The position numbers and the translations under genes are program-made. The notes beneath the pieces are model-generated. The model did not search any database. It had not been told where the DNA came from and saw only the letters and a program-made list of their open reading frames with translations. From DASTCZ01 sp963704455 (GTDB taxonomy: Bacteria > Acidobacteriota > Terriglobia > Acidiferrales > UBA7541), in NCBI GenBank assembly GCA_963704455.1, contig OY969905.1:806001-870000 (forward strand): DNA of 64,000 nucleotides, given 5' to 3'. This document shows, piece by piece, positions 1 through 8,351 of the stretch (within the stretch, counting starts at the first letter, position 1; each line of letters starts with the position of its first letter).

Positions 1-1
1 C

Positions 2-484
2 TTCTCCCATCCAATGCTTGTGCAAGCCCTAAAGAAGTCGCGCCGCATCGCCGCCCCGGATTCGCGCAACATCCCGCGTGGATTCCTTGAGGCCGACGCG
101 CTCGCCATGCCATTCGCGAACTCCAGCTTTGATTTGGTCGCTGTCGCGTTCGGATTTCGCAATCTCGCAAGTTACGCGGGCGGGCTCCGCGAAATCTTCC
201 GCCTTCTCCGTCCGGGTGGACAGATCGGAATTCTCGAATTCGCGGAGCCCACCGGCGCGATCTTCAAGCGCCTTTACAGATTCTATTTTCGGCGCGTCTT
301 GCCGCGCCTTGGCGGATCCATTTCCGGCAGCCGGGCAGCGTACGGTTACCTCCCGGATTCCGTTGGGAAGTTTCCGACCCCGGCGGAACTAAACCTATTG
401 ATGACTGCGGCAGGTTTTACGGGTGCGCAATCCGAGCTGTGGACCGGTGGAACTGTCGCCCTTCACCGCGCTACAAAACCCTGA
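2..484 (+). CDS. Ubiquinone/menaquinone methyltransferase, C-terminal part
   Basis: This is the C-terminal part of a class I SAM-dependent methyltransferase of the UbiE/MenG family, which C-methylates demethylmenaquinone or a related quinone precursor. The reading frame is open from the left edge of the window, so the N-terminal SAM-binding glycine motif is missing. Visible family features are the 'FSHPML' stretch at the very start, 'DALAMPFANSSFD' followed by 'VAFGFRNL', and 'LRPGGQIGILEFAEP', all in UbiE order, then the 'GYLPDSVGKFPTPAEL' tail. The Met at position 14 is internal. Acidobacteria normally use menaquinone, so MenG is the more likely role, but sequence alone does not separate the two. 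The next gene converges on it from the minus strand, 24 bp away. Confidence 0.85.
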   Translation, partial: FSHPMLVQALKKSRRIAAPDSRNIPRGFLEADALAMPFANSSFDLVAVAFGFRNLASYAGGLREIFRLLRPGGQIGILEFAEPTGAIFKRLYRFYFRRVLPRLGGSISGSRAAYGYLPDSVGKFPTPAELNLLMTAAGFTGAQSELWTGGTVALHRATKP

Positions 485-508
485 AGAAGTTATTCCCGGC
501 GGGGAAAA

Positions 509-1981
509 TCAACTTTCCAAACCGAAGGCCTTAATCTTATTGAGGAGAGTCTTGTAGGAAACGCCCAGCCGCTCCGAAGCCCGCGACTTGTTCCATTTAC
601 ACTCGCGCAGCGCCTCGGCAATCTTAAACCGCTCCACGTGCGCCAGCGCCCGCGAAGCCACTTCATCGAGCGAACCTTCCCAGCTAAAGTTTTCATCCAA
701 CATCGTCGCAGGCATCTGCCCCGGCGCGGGGCGTGTAGCGGGAAGCTGCAGCCCGGCGGCGTCAATCTCGTCAACATCGGCAAGAATTGCCGCCCGCTCG
801 ATCGTGTTTTGCAGCTCGCGGACATTTCCCGGCCAGGGATATTCCTTCAGTCGCGAAGTAGCGTTCTTCGATAGACAAAGCCCGGGCTTGCGGAATTCCC
901 TTCGATACTTGTCCAGGAAATAGTCGGACAGCAAAACCACGTCGTCGCCGCGGTCCGCAAGACGTGGAATTGATATCGGCACCGCGGAAATCCGGAAGAA
1001 GAGGTCCTCGCGAAATGTCCGCGCCTCCACTGCCGCGCGCAGCTCCTTGTTCGTCGCGGCGATGATCCGCACGTCCACCTCGATTAGCTGCGTCCCGCCG
1101 ACGCGCTCGAAGCAGCGCTCCTCAAGCACGCGCAATAGCTTCGTCTGGATCGCCAGGGGCAGTTCGCCAATCTCATCCAGAAAAAATGTCCCGTGGTGCG
1201 CCAGTTCCAACTTGCCGATTTTCCGCGCGCCCGCGCCTGTGTACGCGCCGCGCTCGTGCCCGAAGAGCTCGTTTTCCACCAGGCCCTCGGGAATCGCCGC
1301 GCAATTCAGCGCCACGAACGGCTGCTCGCGCCGCGGCGAAAGATGATGGATCGCGCGCGCGAAAAGCTCTTTTCCCGTGCCGCTCGGTCCGAGCAGCAAC
1401 GCCGTGGAATCCGTCGCGGCCACGCGCTGCGCCTGCGCGGTCGCTGCTTTCATCACCTGGCTTTCACCCACGATGCGCGGAAAGCCGTATCGCGACGCGT
1501 ATTCCTCGCGAAGCAGGAGATTTTCGCGCAAAAGATTCTGTTGCTCCGCGGCGCGGCCGACCAGCAGCTTCAAGTGATCGAGGTCCACCGGTTTCTGCAC
1601 AAAATCAAAGGCGCCGTCCTTCATCGCGGTTACGGCCTCTTCAATCGAGCCGTAAGCCGTAATCAGGATCACGGGAATGGAAGGGTCCGATTGTTTTGAC
1701 TCGCGCAGAATCTCAAGGCCCGAGTGTCCTGGAAGTTTTAAGTCGGTGAGCACCAGCAGATAGCGCCGTGCGCGTATCTTTGTGACCGCCTCGATCCCAT
1801 CGGCGGCATCGTCAACCGCGTACCCGGCGCGCTCGAGCGCCTTGTGAAGCATCGCGCGCAATTCGCTCTTATCCTCCACAAGGAGGATTGGCTCCGCTGC
1901 GGACTCATTCTTTCCGCGCTTTGCCGGAGCAGAAACTTCCGGCGCGGCGAGTTGTGCGGTTTCAGGCATCGTAGGTTTCAT
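509..1981 (-). CDS. Sigma-54-dependent response regulator, NtrC/PilR type
   Basis: A two-component response regulator that activates sigma-54 promoters, 490 aa. Three domains are visible. The receiver domain (about 31-150) has the acidic pair E36/D37, phospho-acceptor D80 in 'VLTDLKLPG' and K130 in 'VQKPVD'. The AAA+ domain (about 168-400) has Walker A 'GPSGTGKE' (199-206) and the sigma-54 contact loop GAYTGA (245-250), a Y-for-F variant of GAFTGA that is common in NtrC relatives. A Fis-type helix-turn-helix closes the protein ('KSRASERLGVSYKTLLNKIK'). The histidine kinase at 2723-4090 is the obvious partner, separated by one small gene. The prepilin peptidase further upstream suggests a pilus/secretion (PilR-like) role, but no target promoter is identified here. 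Confidence 0.9.
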   Translation of the reverse strand: MKPTMPETAQLAAPEVSAPAKRGKNESAAEPILLVEDKSELRAMLHKALERAGYAVDDAADGIEAVTKIRARRYLLVLTDLKLPGHSGLEILRESKQSDPSIPVILITAYGSIEEAVTAMKDGAFDFVQKPVDLDHLKLLVGRAAEQQNLLRENLLLREEYASRYGFPRIVGESQVMKAATAQAQRVAATDSTALLLGPSGTGKELFARAIHHLSPRREQPFVALNCAAIPEGLVENELFGHERGAYTGAGARKIGKLELAHHGTFFLDEIGELPLAIQTKLLRVLEERCFERVGGTQLIEVDVRIIAATNKELRAAVEARTFREDLFFRISAVPISIPRLADRGDDVVLLSDYFLDKYRREFRKPGLCLSKNATSRLKEYPWPGNVRELQNTIERAAILADVDEIDAAGLQLPATRPAPGQMPATMLDENFSWEGSLDEVASRALAHVERFKIAEALRECKWNKSRASERLGVSYKTLLNKIKAFGLES

Positions 1982-2034
1982 CGCCGCGCGTGTCGCGCCG
2001 CGTTTTCACTTTTTCCTAAATCAGTTGACCCAAC

Positions 2035-2676
2035 TCAATAAGCCCATGACGGATCGCCGCCCGAGCGCCGCAACTCGTCCTGCAAATCACTCAGGGCTTG
2101 CTCGAGTTTGGCGATCTCTTGCTTCTTGGCCTCAATTTTTTCCGTCTTATCGTTTATGTCGGAGCGGCTGTATTGTTGCTGCATGGCCTTATTTGGGTCC
2201 GGATAATATTGGGTCTGCAGATTTCCCAACTCGCGCTGCATCACGTCGAGTTCCTTTTGTGCAGACGCAATTTTCTGGCGCGCATCCGAAAATTTCTTGC
2301 GCCACTCCTCTTCTTGCTTCTTTCTATCCGGTTTCGCCGTCCCCTCTTCCGCGCCGGGCTGCGCCGGGGCCGCGCCTAACGTGGAGACCCCGCCCGCGTG
2401 AAGTTTGGGGACATCGTCATTCGTGTACGTTTTTGCAGCCTGCGGCGCGTTTTTCTGTTTCTCGCGCGCTGCGCGAGCCGCGTCTCCCAATGATTGTTGC
2501 GGCGCCGCCGGAGGCGCTTGAGCAGGCGGTGCCTGCTGTCCACTTGGTTGATTTGAAGCGGAACTTGACGAAGAACCCTGCACCGATCCCGACTGCTGCT
2601 GCGCCGCACACACTCCTGCGGCGATACCTATAGCCGATAATCCTGCAAGGACTGCCAAGACCCTACGGAAAGTCAT
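2035..2676 (-). CDS. Exported Pro/Gln-rich coiled-coil protein, function unknown
   Basis: A 213-aa protein starting at the ATG at 2676. That start is preceded by a GAAAGG-like ribosome site and gives a clean signal peptide (MTFRRVLAVLAGLSAIGIAAGVCAA). The much longer upstream extension of this frame lies inside the kinase gene and is not credible. After the signal comes a low-complexity Ser/Gln/Ala/Pro stretch (about 25-75). A Lys/Gln/Glu-rich C-terminal half with heptad-like spacing (about 120-205) should form a coiled coil. It sits between the kinase and its regulator on the same strand, 46 bp after the kinase stop and 53 bp before the regulator start, so it is probably co-transcribed. I do not recognise a named family. 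A periplasmic structural or sensory accessory role is only inference from location. Confidence 0.75.
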   Translation of the reverse strand: MTFRRVLAVLAGLSAIGIAAGVCAAQQQSGSVQGSSSSSASNQPSGQQAPPAQAPPAAPQQSLGDAARAAREKQKNAPQAAKTYTNDDVPKLHAGGVSTLGAAPAQPGAEEGTAKPDRKKQEEEWRKKFSDARQKIASAQKELDVMQRELGNLQTQYYPDPNKAMQQQYSRSDINDKTEKIEAKKQEIAKLEQALSDLQDELRRSGGDPSWAY

Positions 2677-2722
2677 AGTCCAGGCCTTTCTGGAGCAAAG
2701 CAGAGGGCTGCTCCCTATTAGT

Positions 2723-4090
2723 TTAGGTGCGCGCGCCTGCGGATACAATGTCCCGTATGGCCACTCGGCGGGTTGGTAGCCAAACGATAAACTCGGCCCC
2801 GCCCTCCGAAAGGTTGCGGGCCTCCACGGCCCCGCCGTGCTGCACGATGATCTTCTGCACGATGGCGAGACCCAGCCCCGTACCTTGCGGCTTCGTCGTA
2901 TAGAAGGGAACGAACACCTTCGGCAAGCAGTCTCCGGGTATGCCGGGGCCATTGTCCGTGATTGAGATGCGTTGAACTGCACCGCCTGCGCCGGTTTCAA
3001 GGCTTCCATGAACCGTGATTCGCCCGCCGAACTGCTGTTCAGCGGCGGCCTCTGCGGCATTCTTCACCAAATTGAGCAACGCCTGCCGCAGCAGCGCTTC
3101 GTCGCCGGAGATTTCACTGAAATCGCCCTCAACGGAAATACTCACCCCTGGATGGGCTTCGTGAACGTCTTCGGAGAGCCGCCGGATTAGAGGTTCGAGG
3201 AAAACATCCTCGTCGGCAAGATTCAGCGGGCGCGCGAACTTCAGGAACTCGGTGACCACGTGCGTAATCGTTCGCGTCTGCTCGAGAATTCGCTCGGCAT
3301 TCTCGGAGACTTCGCCGCGCCCGGCCTCGCTGCGAATCATTTGCGCGTATCCGGAAATCGTCGCCAGCGCATTCTTGAACTCATGCGCGATGCCGGCGGA
3401 TAGCTCACCCAGCGCGGCAAGGCTTTCCTTCATCTGCATCTGGCGCTGCAATCCGGCAAGCTCCGTCAGGTCGCTCAACAGGCAAAGCGCTCCCGAAATT
3501 TCTCCCGGCTTGTTCGTTATGGGGGAAATCGTCACCCCCAACTGGCGCAACTCGCGGTTCGGCGTGGTGTATTCCACCTCTTCACGCCGGAAGGTCTCGC
3601 CTTGTTCGAGGCAACCCTGAATCATCTTCGCCAGCGTCGAGTCTGGCCCGAACACCTCCGTGTATCGCCGGAAGGGAAGCGACCGGATTCCCAGCGCGGT
3701 TTCAGCCGCGGGATTCGCGCTCGAGATCAGTCCGGACGAATTCACGAGTATCAAACCCGCCGGCATGTTTCGCGTCACGGCTTCGCTCAACCGCTCGGTC
3801 TGTTGCGCGCGCTGCTTTTCGCGCTGATGCAGCCGCTCCAGTTCCTTTTCCTGGTCGCGGAGTTTTTGAATCACGGCCTGCATCGAAGCGGCCATGAATG
3901 CGCTTGGATTTTCCGCATTCGGCCGCGTCACCAATCCCGACGAGGTATTTGCTTTTGCTCTGGGCAGAAGAAAGCGGCGAGCCGCCATCGAAAATCCAAC
4001 GAAGAGAAGTAAGATCAGCCCGACTAATCCTGCGCCGCCAGCGAGCCAGAACGTCCACGAAACCGGTTTGTCGACAATTGCCAGAAACAT
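2723..4090 (-). CDS. PAS-domain sensor histidine kinase, NtrB/PilS-like
   Basis: A membrane-anchored sensor kinase of 455 aa. One transmembrane helix lies at about 12-35. A helical linker (about 65-105) leads to a PAS domain (about 105-215, 'NMPAGLILVNSSGLISSANPAAE'). The HisKA phosphoacceptor follows ('GELSAGIAHEFKNALATISGY', the His of AHEFKN). The HATPase domain has N-box 'NLVKNAAEA', G1 'DNGPGIP' and G2 'GTGLGLAIV'. This is the NtrB/PilS pattern that pairs with NtrC-family regulators such as the one at 509-1981. The prepilin peptidase gene ends 21 bp upstream, so the two probably share a transcript. There is only one membrane pass and little periplasmic domain, so the signal is likely cytoplasmic or membrane-derived. 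Confidence 0.88.
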   Translation of the reverse strand: MFLAIVDKPVSWTFWLAGGAGLVGLILLLFVGFSMAARRFLLPRAKANTSSGLVTRPNAENPSAFMAASMQAVIQKLRDQEKELERLHQREKQRAQQTERLSEAVTRNMPAGLILVNSSGLISSANPAAETALGIRSLPFRRYTEVFGPDSTLAKMIQGCLEQGETFRREEVEYTTPNRELRQLGVTISPITNKPGEISGALCLLSDLTELAGLQRQMQMKESLAALGELSAGIAHEFKNALATISGYAQMIRSEAGRGEVSENAERILEQTRTITHVVTEFLKFARPLNLADEDVFLEPLIRRLSEDVHEAHPGVSISVEGDFSEISGDEALLRQALLNLVKNAAEAAAEQQFGGRITVHGSLETGAGGAVQRISITDNGPGIPGDCLPKVFVPFYTTKPQGTGLGLAIVQKIIVQHGGAVEARNLSEGGAEFIVWLPTRRVAIRDIVSAGART

Positions 4091-4111
4091 TTTCGATTCC
4101 TAATCGAAACG

Positions 4112-4987
4112 CTAATGGGGGCCGAGCAGCGATTGATACCAGGTCAGGAGCGGCGACCCGAAGAAAACAGTCAGCAGCGCCCCCAATCCGAGAAATGCGC
4201 CAAAGGGAAGTTCGTAGTCCCGTCCCTTGCGCGCCGCGAGAACAATAATGAGTCCAATCACGCTGCCGAGAAGCGAGCCGACCAATACCGTGAGCAGCGT
4301 GCGCTTGAGTCCCAGAAAAACTCCGACCATGCCCATCATCTTCACGTCGCCGAGGCCCATGCCTTCCTTGCCGCGCAAACGGAAATAACCTTCGCCGACG
4401 ATCCAAAGAAGTCCGGCCCCCGCGAATGCGCCGAGCAGCGCGTCAGCAAGCGAAATCACCGGCCGCGGAGGAGGAAAGTCGAACAATCGGTTCGAGAGCC
4501 ACAGCGCCGCGCCATCCGTCGGGAGGATGAAGAAACTGAATGCCAAGCCGGCGATGAAGCCTGCCAAAGTCACAATGTTGGGCAGCAGGCGCTCGCGGAT
4601 GTCCGTCGCCGTCAGCACCACAAGCAGCGCGCAGAGCAAGGCCCACTTGAAACCGTCTAGTGAAAGGCCGAAAAACCGGTAGCACAAAAAAAAGAGCGCG
4701 CCGGTCAGAAGCTCGATCGCCGGATACATCGCTGAAATTTTCGCTTTGCAATTACGGCATTTGCCGCCGAGCGCGACCCAGCTCAGAACCGGGATGTTGT
4801 CATAGGGCTTAATCGGCGTATTGCACTTCGGGCAGTGCGACGCCGGATGAACGATGGACTCCTCTTTTGGAATACGCAGAATACAGACGTTTAGGAAGCT
4901 CCCGATAATCAATCCAATGAGAAAAGCCGCGGCTCCAATCACAGTTTCACTGTGCCACATTGTGCAGCGCGCCTCAATCAGCGCCAT
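4112..4987 (-). CDS. pilD: Prepilin peptidase / N-methyltransferase (type IV leader peptidase)
   Basis: An A24-family aspartic leader peptidase, 291 aa. It cleaves the short leader of type IV prepilins and pseudopilins at the inner membrane and methylates the new N-terminus. The N-terminal region has 'IGSFLNVCILRIP' and the zinc-type motifs C52-x2-C55 and C77-x2-C80. The two catalytic aspartates are D129 ('TATDIRERLLPN') and D214 ('GMGLGDVKMM'). Seven to eight hydrophobic segments fit the family. An alternative start is Met10, which has a better-placed GAGG upstream. It leads a minus-strand cluster with a PilS/PilR-like pair, which supports a type IV pilus or type II secretion context, although no pilin genes are in the window. 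Confidence 0.92.
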   Translation of the reverse strand: MALIEARCTMWHSETVIGAAAFLIGLIIGSFLNVCILRIPKEESIVHPASHCPKCNTPIKPYDNIPVLSWVALGGKCRNCKAKISAMYPAIELLTGALFFLCYRFFGLSLDGFKWALLCALLVVLTATDIRERLLPNIVTLAGFIAGLAFSFFILPTDGAALWLSNRLFDFPPPRPVISLADALLGAFAGAGLLWIVGEGYFRLRGKEGMGLGDVKMMGMVGVFLGLKRTLLTVLVGSLLGSVIGLIIVLAARKGRDYELPFGAFLGLGALLTVFFGSPLLTWYQSLLGPH

Positions 4988-5187
4988 TTACACTGGTGCC
5001 CGATGCCTAACGCCGCTCGTCTCGCGAGAAAAGGAAGAAACCTGCCTCCAACGAAAATCCCGCGGCCCATCCGGCCGCACATTTTCACGTCTTTCCCTGT
5101 CTCTTCACTTCCTCAGAGATTAGCCCAGTTTCGCGCAGATTCCGCCCATCCCGGCAACGCAAAAACTCGCTTTCCTGTAGAATTTTA

Positions 5188-5209
5188 TTTAGTCAGACGA
5201 CTGACTAAA
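5188..5209. promoter_or_regulatory. Perfect 9-bp inverted repeat at the start of the hydrolase gene
   Basis: TTTAGTCAG (5188-5196) and CTGACTAAA (5201-5209) form a perfect 9+9 bp inverted repeat around a 4-bp centre. Its last base is the first base of the ATG at 5209. A TAGAAT (-10-like) element lies just upstream at 5178-5183. The size and symmetry resemble operators of TetR/AcrR-type repressors. A repressor bound here would cover the transcription start and start codon. No TetR-family gene is present in this window. Confidence 0.6.
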
Positions 5210-6246
5210 TGACCTGGCTCGAGCAAAAAATCCGGCGCTACGAACACGCCCGTTGGACAACCGACGACAACCGGCGCGTTTTGCCCTTTGAATGGGGCCT
5301 CGAACACATCGGCGGCCGTGCCGACGAACCGGACCCGCGCAAATTCCTTGCGCGCTGGGTGCCCGAAACCATCGCGCACAGCGACGAATGGCTTGCAGCG
5401 CCCCGCGCTACAGACTATCGCTTTGAAAAAAAGGTCGGTGGCCGCAAAGGTGAAGGCATCCTAAGTTTTACTAGCGCCGTGATATCGCCGTGGGAGGAAA
5501 ACAACCGCGTCTGGGCAAGATTTTATCAAGCAAGAAAGAGCGGCGCGGCAGTGGTGATGCTGCCACAATGGAATGCGAAATGGGATGGACAGGCAACGCT
5601 CTGCCGCTGGCTGAATGCGCTCGGAATTTCTGTGCTGAAACTCACCATGCCGTATCACGATCGCCGCGCAATTCCCGGGCATGTCCGCGCGGATTATCTG
5701 GTCGGGCCCAATGTTGGTCTTACAATTCAAGCGAATCGCCAAGCGATTACGGACACGCGCCAGTGTCTCGCGTGGCTCGCTGGTCAGGGCTATGACCGGC
5801 TTGGCATCATCGGCATCAGCATTGGTTCCAACGTGGGAAGTATCACGATGGCGCACGAACCGCTCGTTCGCGGGTCTGCGTTTTTGCACGTCTCCACTTA
5901 TTTTGGCGACGTTGTGCGCACCGGCATGAACACTTCGCACGTGTGGGAAGGAATGCGCGGAAAAGTCAGCGCGGATGAGCTGCGTTCTTACTGGTCGCCC
6001 GTGAGCCCGATGCCGTACCTCGCAAAACTGGGCGGTGGCAAGCGTTCATTTCTCGCCATTGCCGGGGGATACGATCCGACTTTTCTACCGCAATTTACTT
6101 ATGCAATGTTCGCCGCCTTGCGGGAAAACAAAGTGCCGCACGAAACACTGGTCTTGCCCTGCGGTCATTACTCGCTCGAGCTGTTGCCGTTCGGCCATCT
6201 GGCCGCCTACCGTATCGGGACATACTTGATGCAGAAGCTCGCTTGA
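5209..6246 (+). CDS. Alpha/beta hydrolase of unknown substrate
   Basis: A 345-aa protein with an alpha/beta-hydrolase core, cytoplasmic (no signal peptide). The nucleophile elbow is 'GIIGISIGSNVG' (Ser in G-I-S-I-G). An acid is probably in the 'AIAGGYDPTFLP' loop and the catalytic His in 'CGHYSLELLPFG'. The order and spacing resemble the Abhydrolase_18/DUF2048-like group, whose substrates are poorly known. An in-frame TAA lies directly before the ATG, so 5209 is the first possible start. No Shine-Dalgarno is visible, and the -10-like element is close enough that the mRNA may be leaderless. It stands alone between the divergent pilD cluster and convergent hutH. The palindrome over its start suggests inducible control. 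Confidence 0.75.
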   Translation: MTWLEQKIRRYEHARWTTDDNRRVLPFEWGLEHIGGRADEPDPRKFLARWVPETIAHSDEWLAAPRATDYRFEKKVGGRKGEGILSFTSAVISPWEENNRVWARFYQARKSGAAVVMLPQWNAKWDGQATLCRWLNALGISVLKLTMPYHDRRAIPGHVRADYLVGPNVGLTIQANRQAITDTRQCLAWLAGQGYDRLGIIGISIGSNVGSITMAHEPLVRGSAFLHVSTYFGDVVRTGMNTSHVWEGMRGKVSADELRSYWSPVSPMPYLAKLGGGKRSFLAIAGGYDPTFLPQFTYAMFAALRENKVPHETLVLPCGHYSLELLPFGHLAAYRIGTYLMQKLA

Positions 6247-6274
6247 ATTTGCCGCTACAAATTCACTCGAACAA

Positions 6275-7810
6275 TTAAGCGAGGATTTGCGTGAAAGCGT
6301 TGTCGCGAATCAGCGCAGCGACGGCTTCGATGTCGGGCGCGAGAGGACGATCGGATTCGAGCGTGGGCGCTACAGTGCGAACCAATTTCAAGGCGCGCTC
6401 CGCGGAGGTCCCGGTGCGAAGCGGAGCGAGCAAATCAATTCCCTGGCACGCGGCGAGCAACTCGATCGCAACAATTCGGCGCAGATTATCCACCATCGGA
6501 CAGAGCCGCCGCGCGGCGGACATTCCCATCGAAACGTAATCTTCCTGATCCGCGGACGTCGGAATTGAATCTACCGAATGCGGCGTGGAAAGCGCTTTCA
6601 ATTCACTCGCTAGCGCCGCGGCGGCCACCTGAGCGATCATGAACCCGGAATTGAGTCCAGCTTCGCGCGTCAGAAACGCGGGCAGCAGGCTCGTGTGCGG
6701 ATTCGTCAGATGTTCGATGCGACGCTCGGAAATCCCGCCAAGTGTGGCCAGCGCTACAGCGATTTGGTCGGCGGCCATCGCCAGCGGCTGGCCGTGGAAA
6801 TTTCCTCCGCTGATGATTTCGCCCTCGCCGTTCTTCCCAACAAAAACAAGTGGATTGTCGGTCGCGCTATTGAGCTCGATCGCCGCGACGGCCCGCGCTT
6901 GCGAAAGGGAATCGCGCGCGGCGCCGTGAACCTGCGGCGTGCACCGCAGGCTATACGCATCCTGCACGCGCGAATCTTTCGGCTGGCTGCGGTGCGATTC
7001 GCGTATTTGGCTGCCGGAATTGAGCCGCACCAGATTTCGCGCGGTGATCGCCGCGCCCGCGTGCGCCCGCGCGGCCATGATGCGCTCGTCGAATGCCGCA
7101 GGACTGCCGCGAAGCGCGTCCAGCGACAGCGCCGCGGCAAGATCCGCGGCGTCGCAGAGAATTTGCGCGTCACGCATGGCGAGCGAAAGCAGCGCAAGCA
7201 TCCCCTGCGTCCCATTCAATAATGACAAGCCTTCTTTTGCCTCCAGCACAAGCAGCGCAACACCCGCGCGCTTCATCGCTTCGCCGCCCGGAAGGTGCGC
7301 GCATTCATAAACAGCTTCGCCTTCGCCGATAGCAACCGCAGCAAGATGCGCGAGCGGCGCGAGATCGCCCGACGCTCCCACGGAGCCTTGCGATGGAATC
7401 ACAGGGTGCACGCGGCGGTTGAGCATTGCACACAGTGTTTCCACAACAACGGGGCGCACGCCGGAAAGCCCCTTCGCAAGAGTATTTGCGCGAAGAAGAA
7501 TCATCGCGCGCGTTTCATTTTCGCTGAGCGGCGCGCCAACACCGCAACAATGGCTGCGCACAAGATTCAATTGCAGTTGGCGGATTTTGTCCGGCGAGAT
7601 GCGCACCTGCGCCAATTCGCCGAAGCCGGTATTGATTCCATAGGCCGTTGCGCCCGATGCCAGCAATTTGTCGACAACCGCTCGCGAGGCTTCCATGCGC
7701 TTACGCGCGGAATCATGCAGGCCAACCTGCGCATTGCCCAGCGCAACATCGTAAACCTGCGCGAAGGTCAGCGTTTCTCCATCGAGGTGAATCGAGGAAG
7801 CGGGCGCCAT
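6275..7810 (-). CDS. hutH: Histidine ammonia-lyase
   Basis: Deaminates L-histidine to trans-urocanate, the first step of histidine degradation. From the ATG at 7810 it is 511 aa, the normal family length. A longer frame to 7906 would overlap the thioesterase. The MIO cofactor triad is A146-S147-G148 in 'SVGASGDLAPLAHLA', and Tyr57 is in 'AYGINTGFG'. The substrate-selecting pair is Ser86-His87 ('RSHCCGVG'), the histidine-type pair rather than the one seen in phenylalanine or tyrosine lyases. It starts 2 bp after the thioesterase stop, so the two are likely co-transcribed. No hutU, hutI or other hut gene is in the window, so histidine degradation must be completed elsewhere. Confidence 0.93.
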   Translation of the reverse strand: MAPASSIHLDGETLTFAQVYDVALGNAQVGLHDSARKRMEASRAVVDKLLASGATAYGINTGFGELAQVRISPDKIRQLQLNLVRSHCCGVGAPLSENETRAMILLRANTLAKGLSGVRPVVVETLCAMLNRRVHPVIPSQGSVGASGDLAPLAHLAAVAIGEGEAVYECAHLPGGEAMKRAGVALLVLEAKEGLSLLNGTQGMLALLSLAMRDAQILCDAADLAAALSLDALRGSPAAFDERIMAARAHAGAAITARNLVRLNSGSQIRESHRSQPKDSRVQDAYSLRCTPQVHGAARDSLSQARAVAAIELNSATDNPLVFVGKNGEGEIISGGNFHGQPLAMAADQIAVALATLGGISERRIEHLTNPHTSLLPAFLTREAGLNSGFMIAQVAAAALASELKALSTPHSVDSIPTSADQEDYVSMGMSAARRLCPMVDNLRRIVAIELLAACQGIDLLAPLRTGTSAERALKLVRTVAPTLESDRPLAPDIEAVAALIRDNAFTQILA

Positions 7811-7812
7811 GA

Positions 7813-8247
7813 TCAGGAGCCTGCCTGGACAGTGGCGGGAGCGCGAACGCCGAAGATTTTCCGATAACGCTCGGGGAGCTGCTTCGGGCGGCCGTCGCGT
7901 CCACAAACAATGTGAAGTGTTTCGCCGGTGGCGAGAAGTTCGCCGGTGGAATCGTTCAATATTTCGTAACCGAAGCGCACCGTCCGCTTGCGCGCTTCCA
8001 GGATGCGCGTACGGATGCGAATCAAATCGTCGTAGCGCGCCGGGCGCTCATAACGGCATTGCGATTCGCCCACGACCGTGTAGCAATCGTCTTTCTGTTC
8101 CATTTCTTTGTACGAGAAACCCATCTGCCGGAACATCTCGACGCGTCCCACCTCAAACCAAATGTAAAAATTGGCGTAATAAACGACGCCCATCTGATCG
8201 GTTTCGGCGTAGCGTACGCGGACGGTGGTTTCGTAATAATCTGGCAT
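7813..8247 (-). CDS. YbgC-type hot-dog acyl-CoA thioesterase
   Basis: A 144-aa single hot-dog-fold thioesterase of the YbgC / 4-hydroxybenzoyl-CoA thioesterase family, which hydrolyses short-chain or aromatic acyl-CoAs in the cytoplasm. The N-terminal catalytic loop is clear ('VRYAETDQMGVVYYANFYIWFEVGR', with the family Asp in 'ETDQMG'). The C-terminal strand 'ATGETLHIVCGRDGRPKQLPE' is typical. It lies at the downstream end of the acyl-CoA catabolic run, so a housekeeping role in relieving trapped acyl-CoA fits, but the substrate is not determined. The gene is followed after 2 bp by hutH. Confidence 0.88.
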   Translation of the reverse strand: MPDYYETTVRVRYAETDQMGVVYYANFYIWFEVGRVEMFRQMGFSYKEMEQKDDCYTVVGESQCRYERPARYDDLIRIRTRILEARKRTVRFGYEILNDSTGELLATGETLHIVCGRDGRPKQLPERYRKIFGVRAPATVQAGS

Positions 8248-8351
8248 TGGAGTGGTTCGTAAGGCGCGGGGAAGTTTAGCAGAGGCGGAGTCCGCGCGTC
8301 ACGACTGAACCAATAATGAGCAACGCGAGAGCGCGGGTGTCCGCTGTAGCG

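Noticed and set aside
2677..3060. 128-codon upstream extension of the coiled-coil protein
   Set aside because: It overlaps the histidine kinase in another frame and hides the signal peptide; the ATG at 2676 with its own ribosome site is better.
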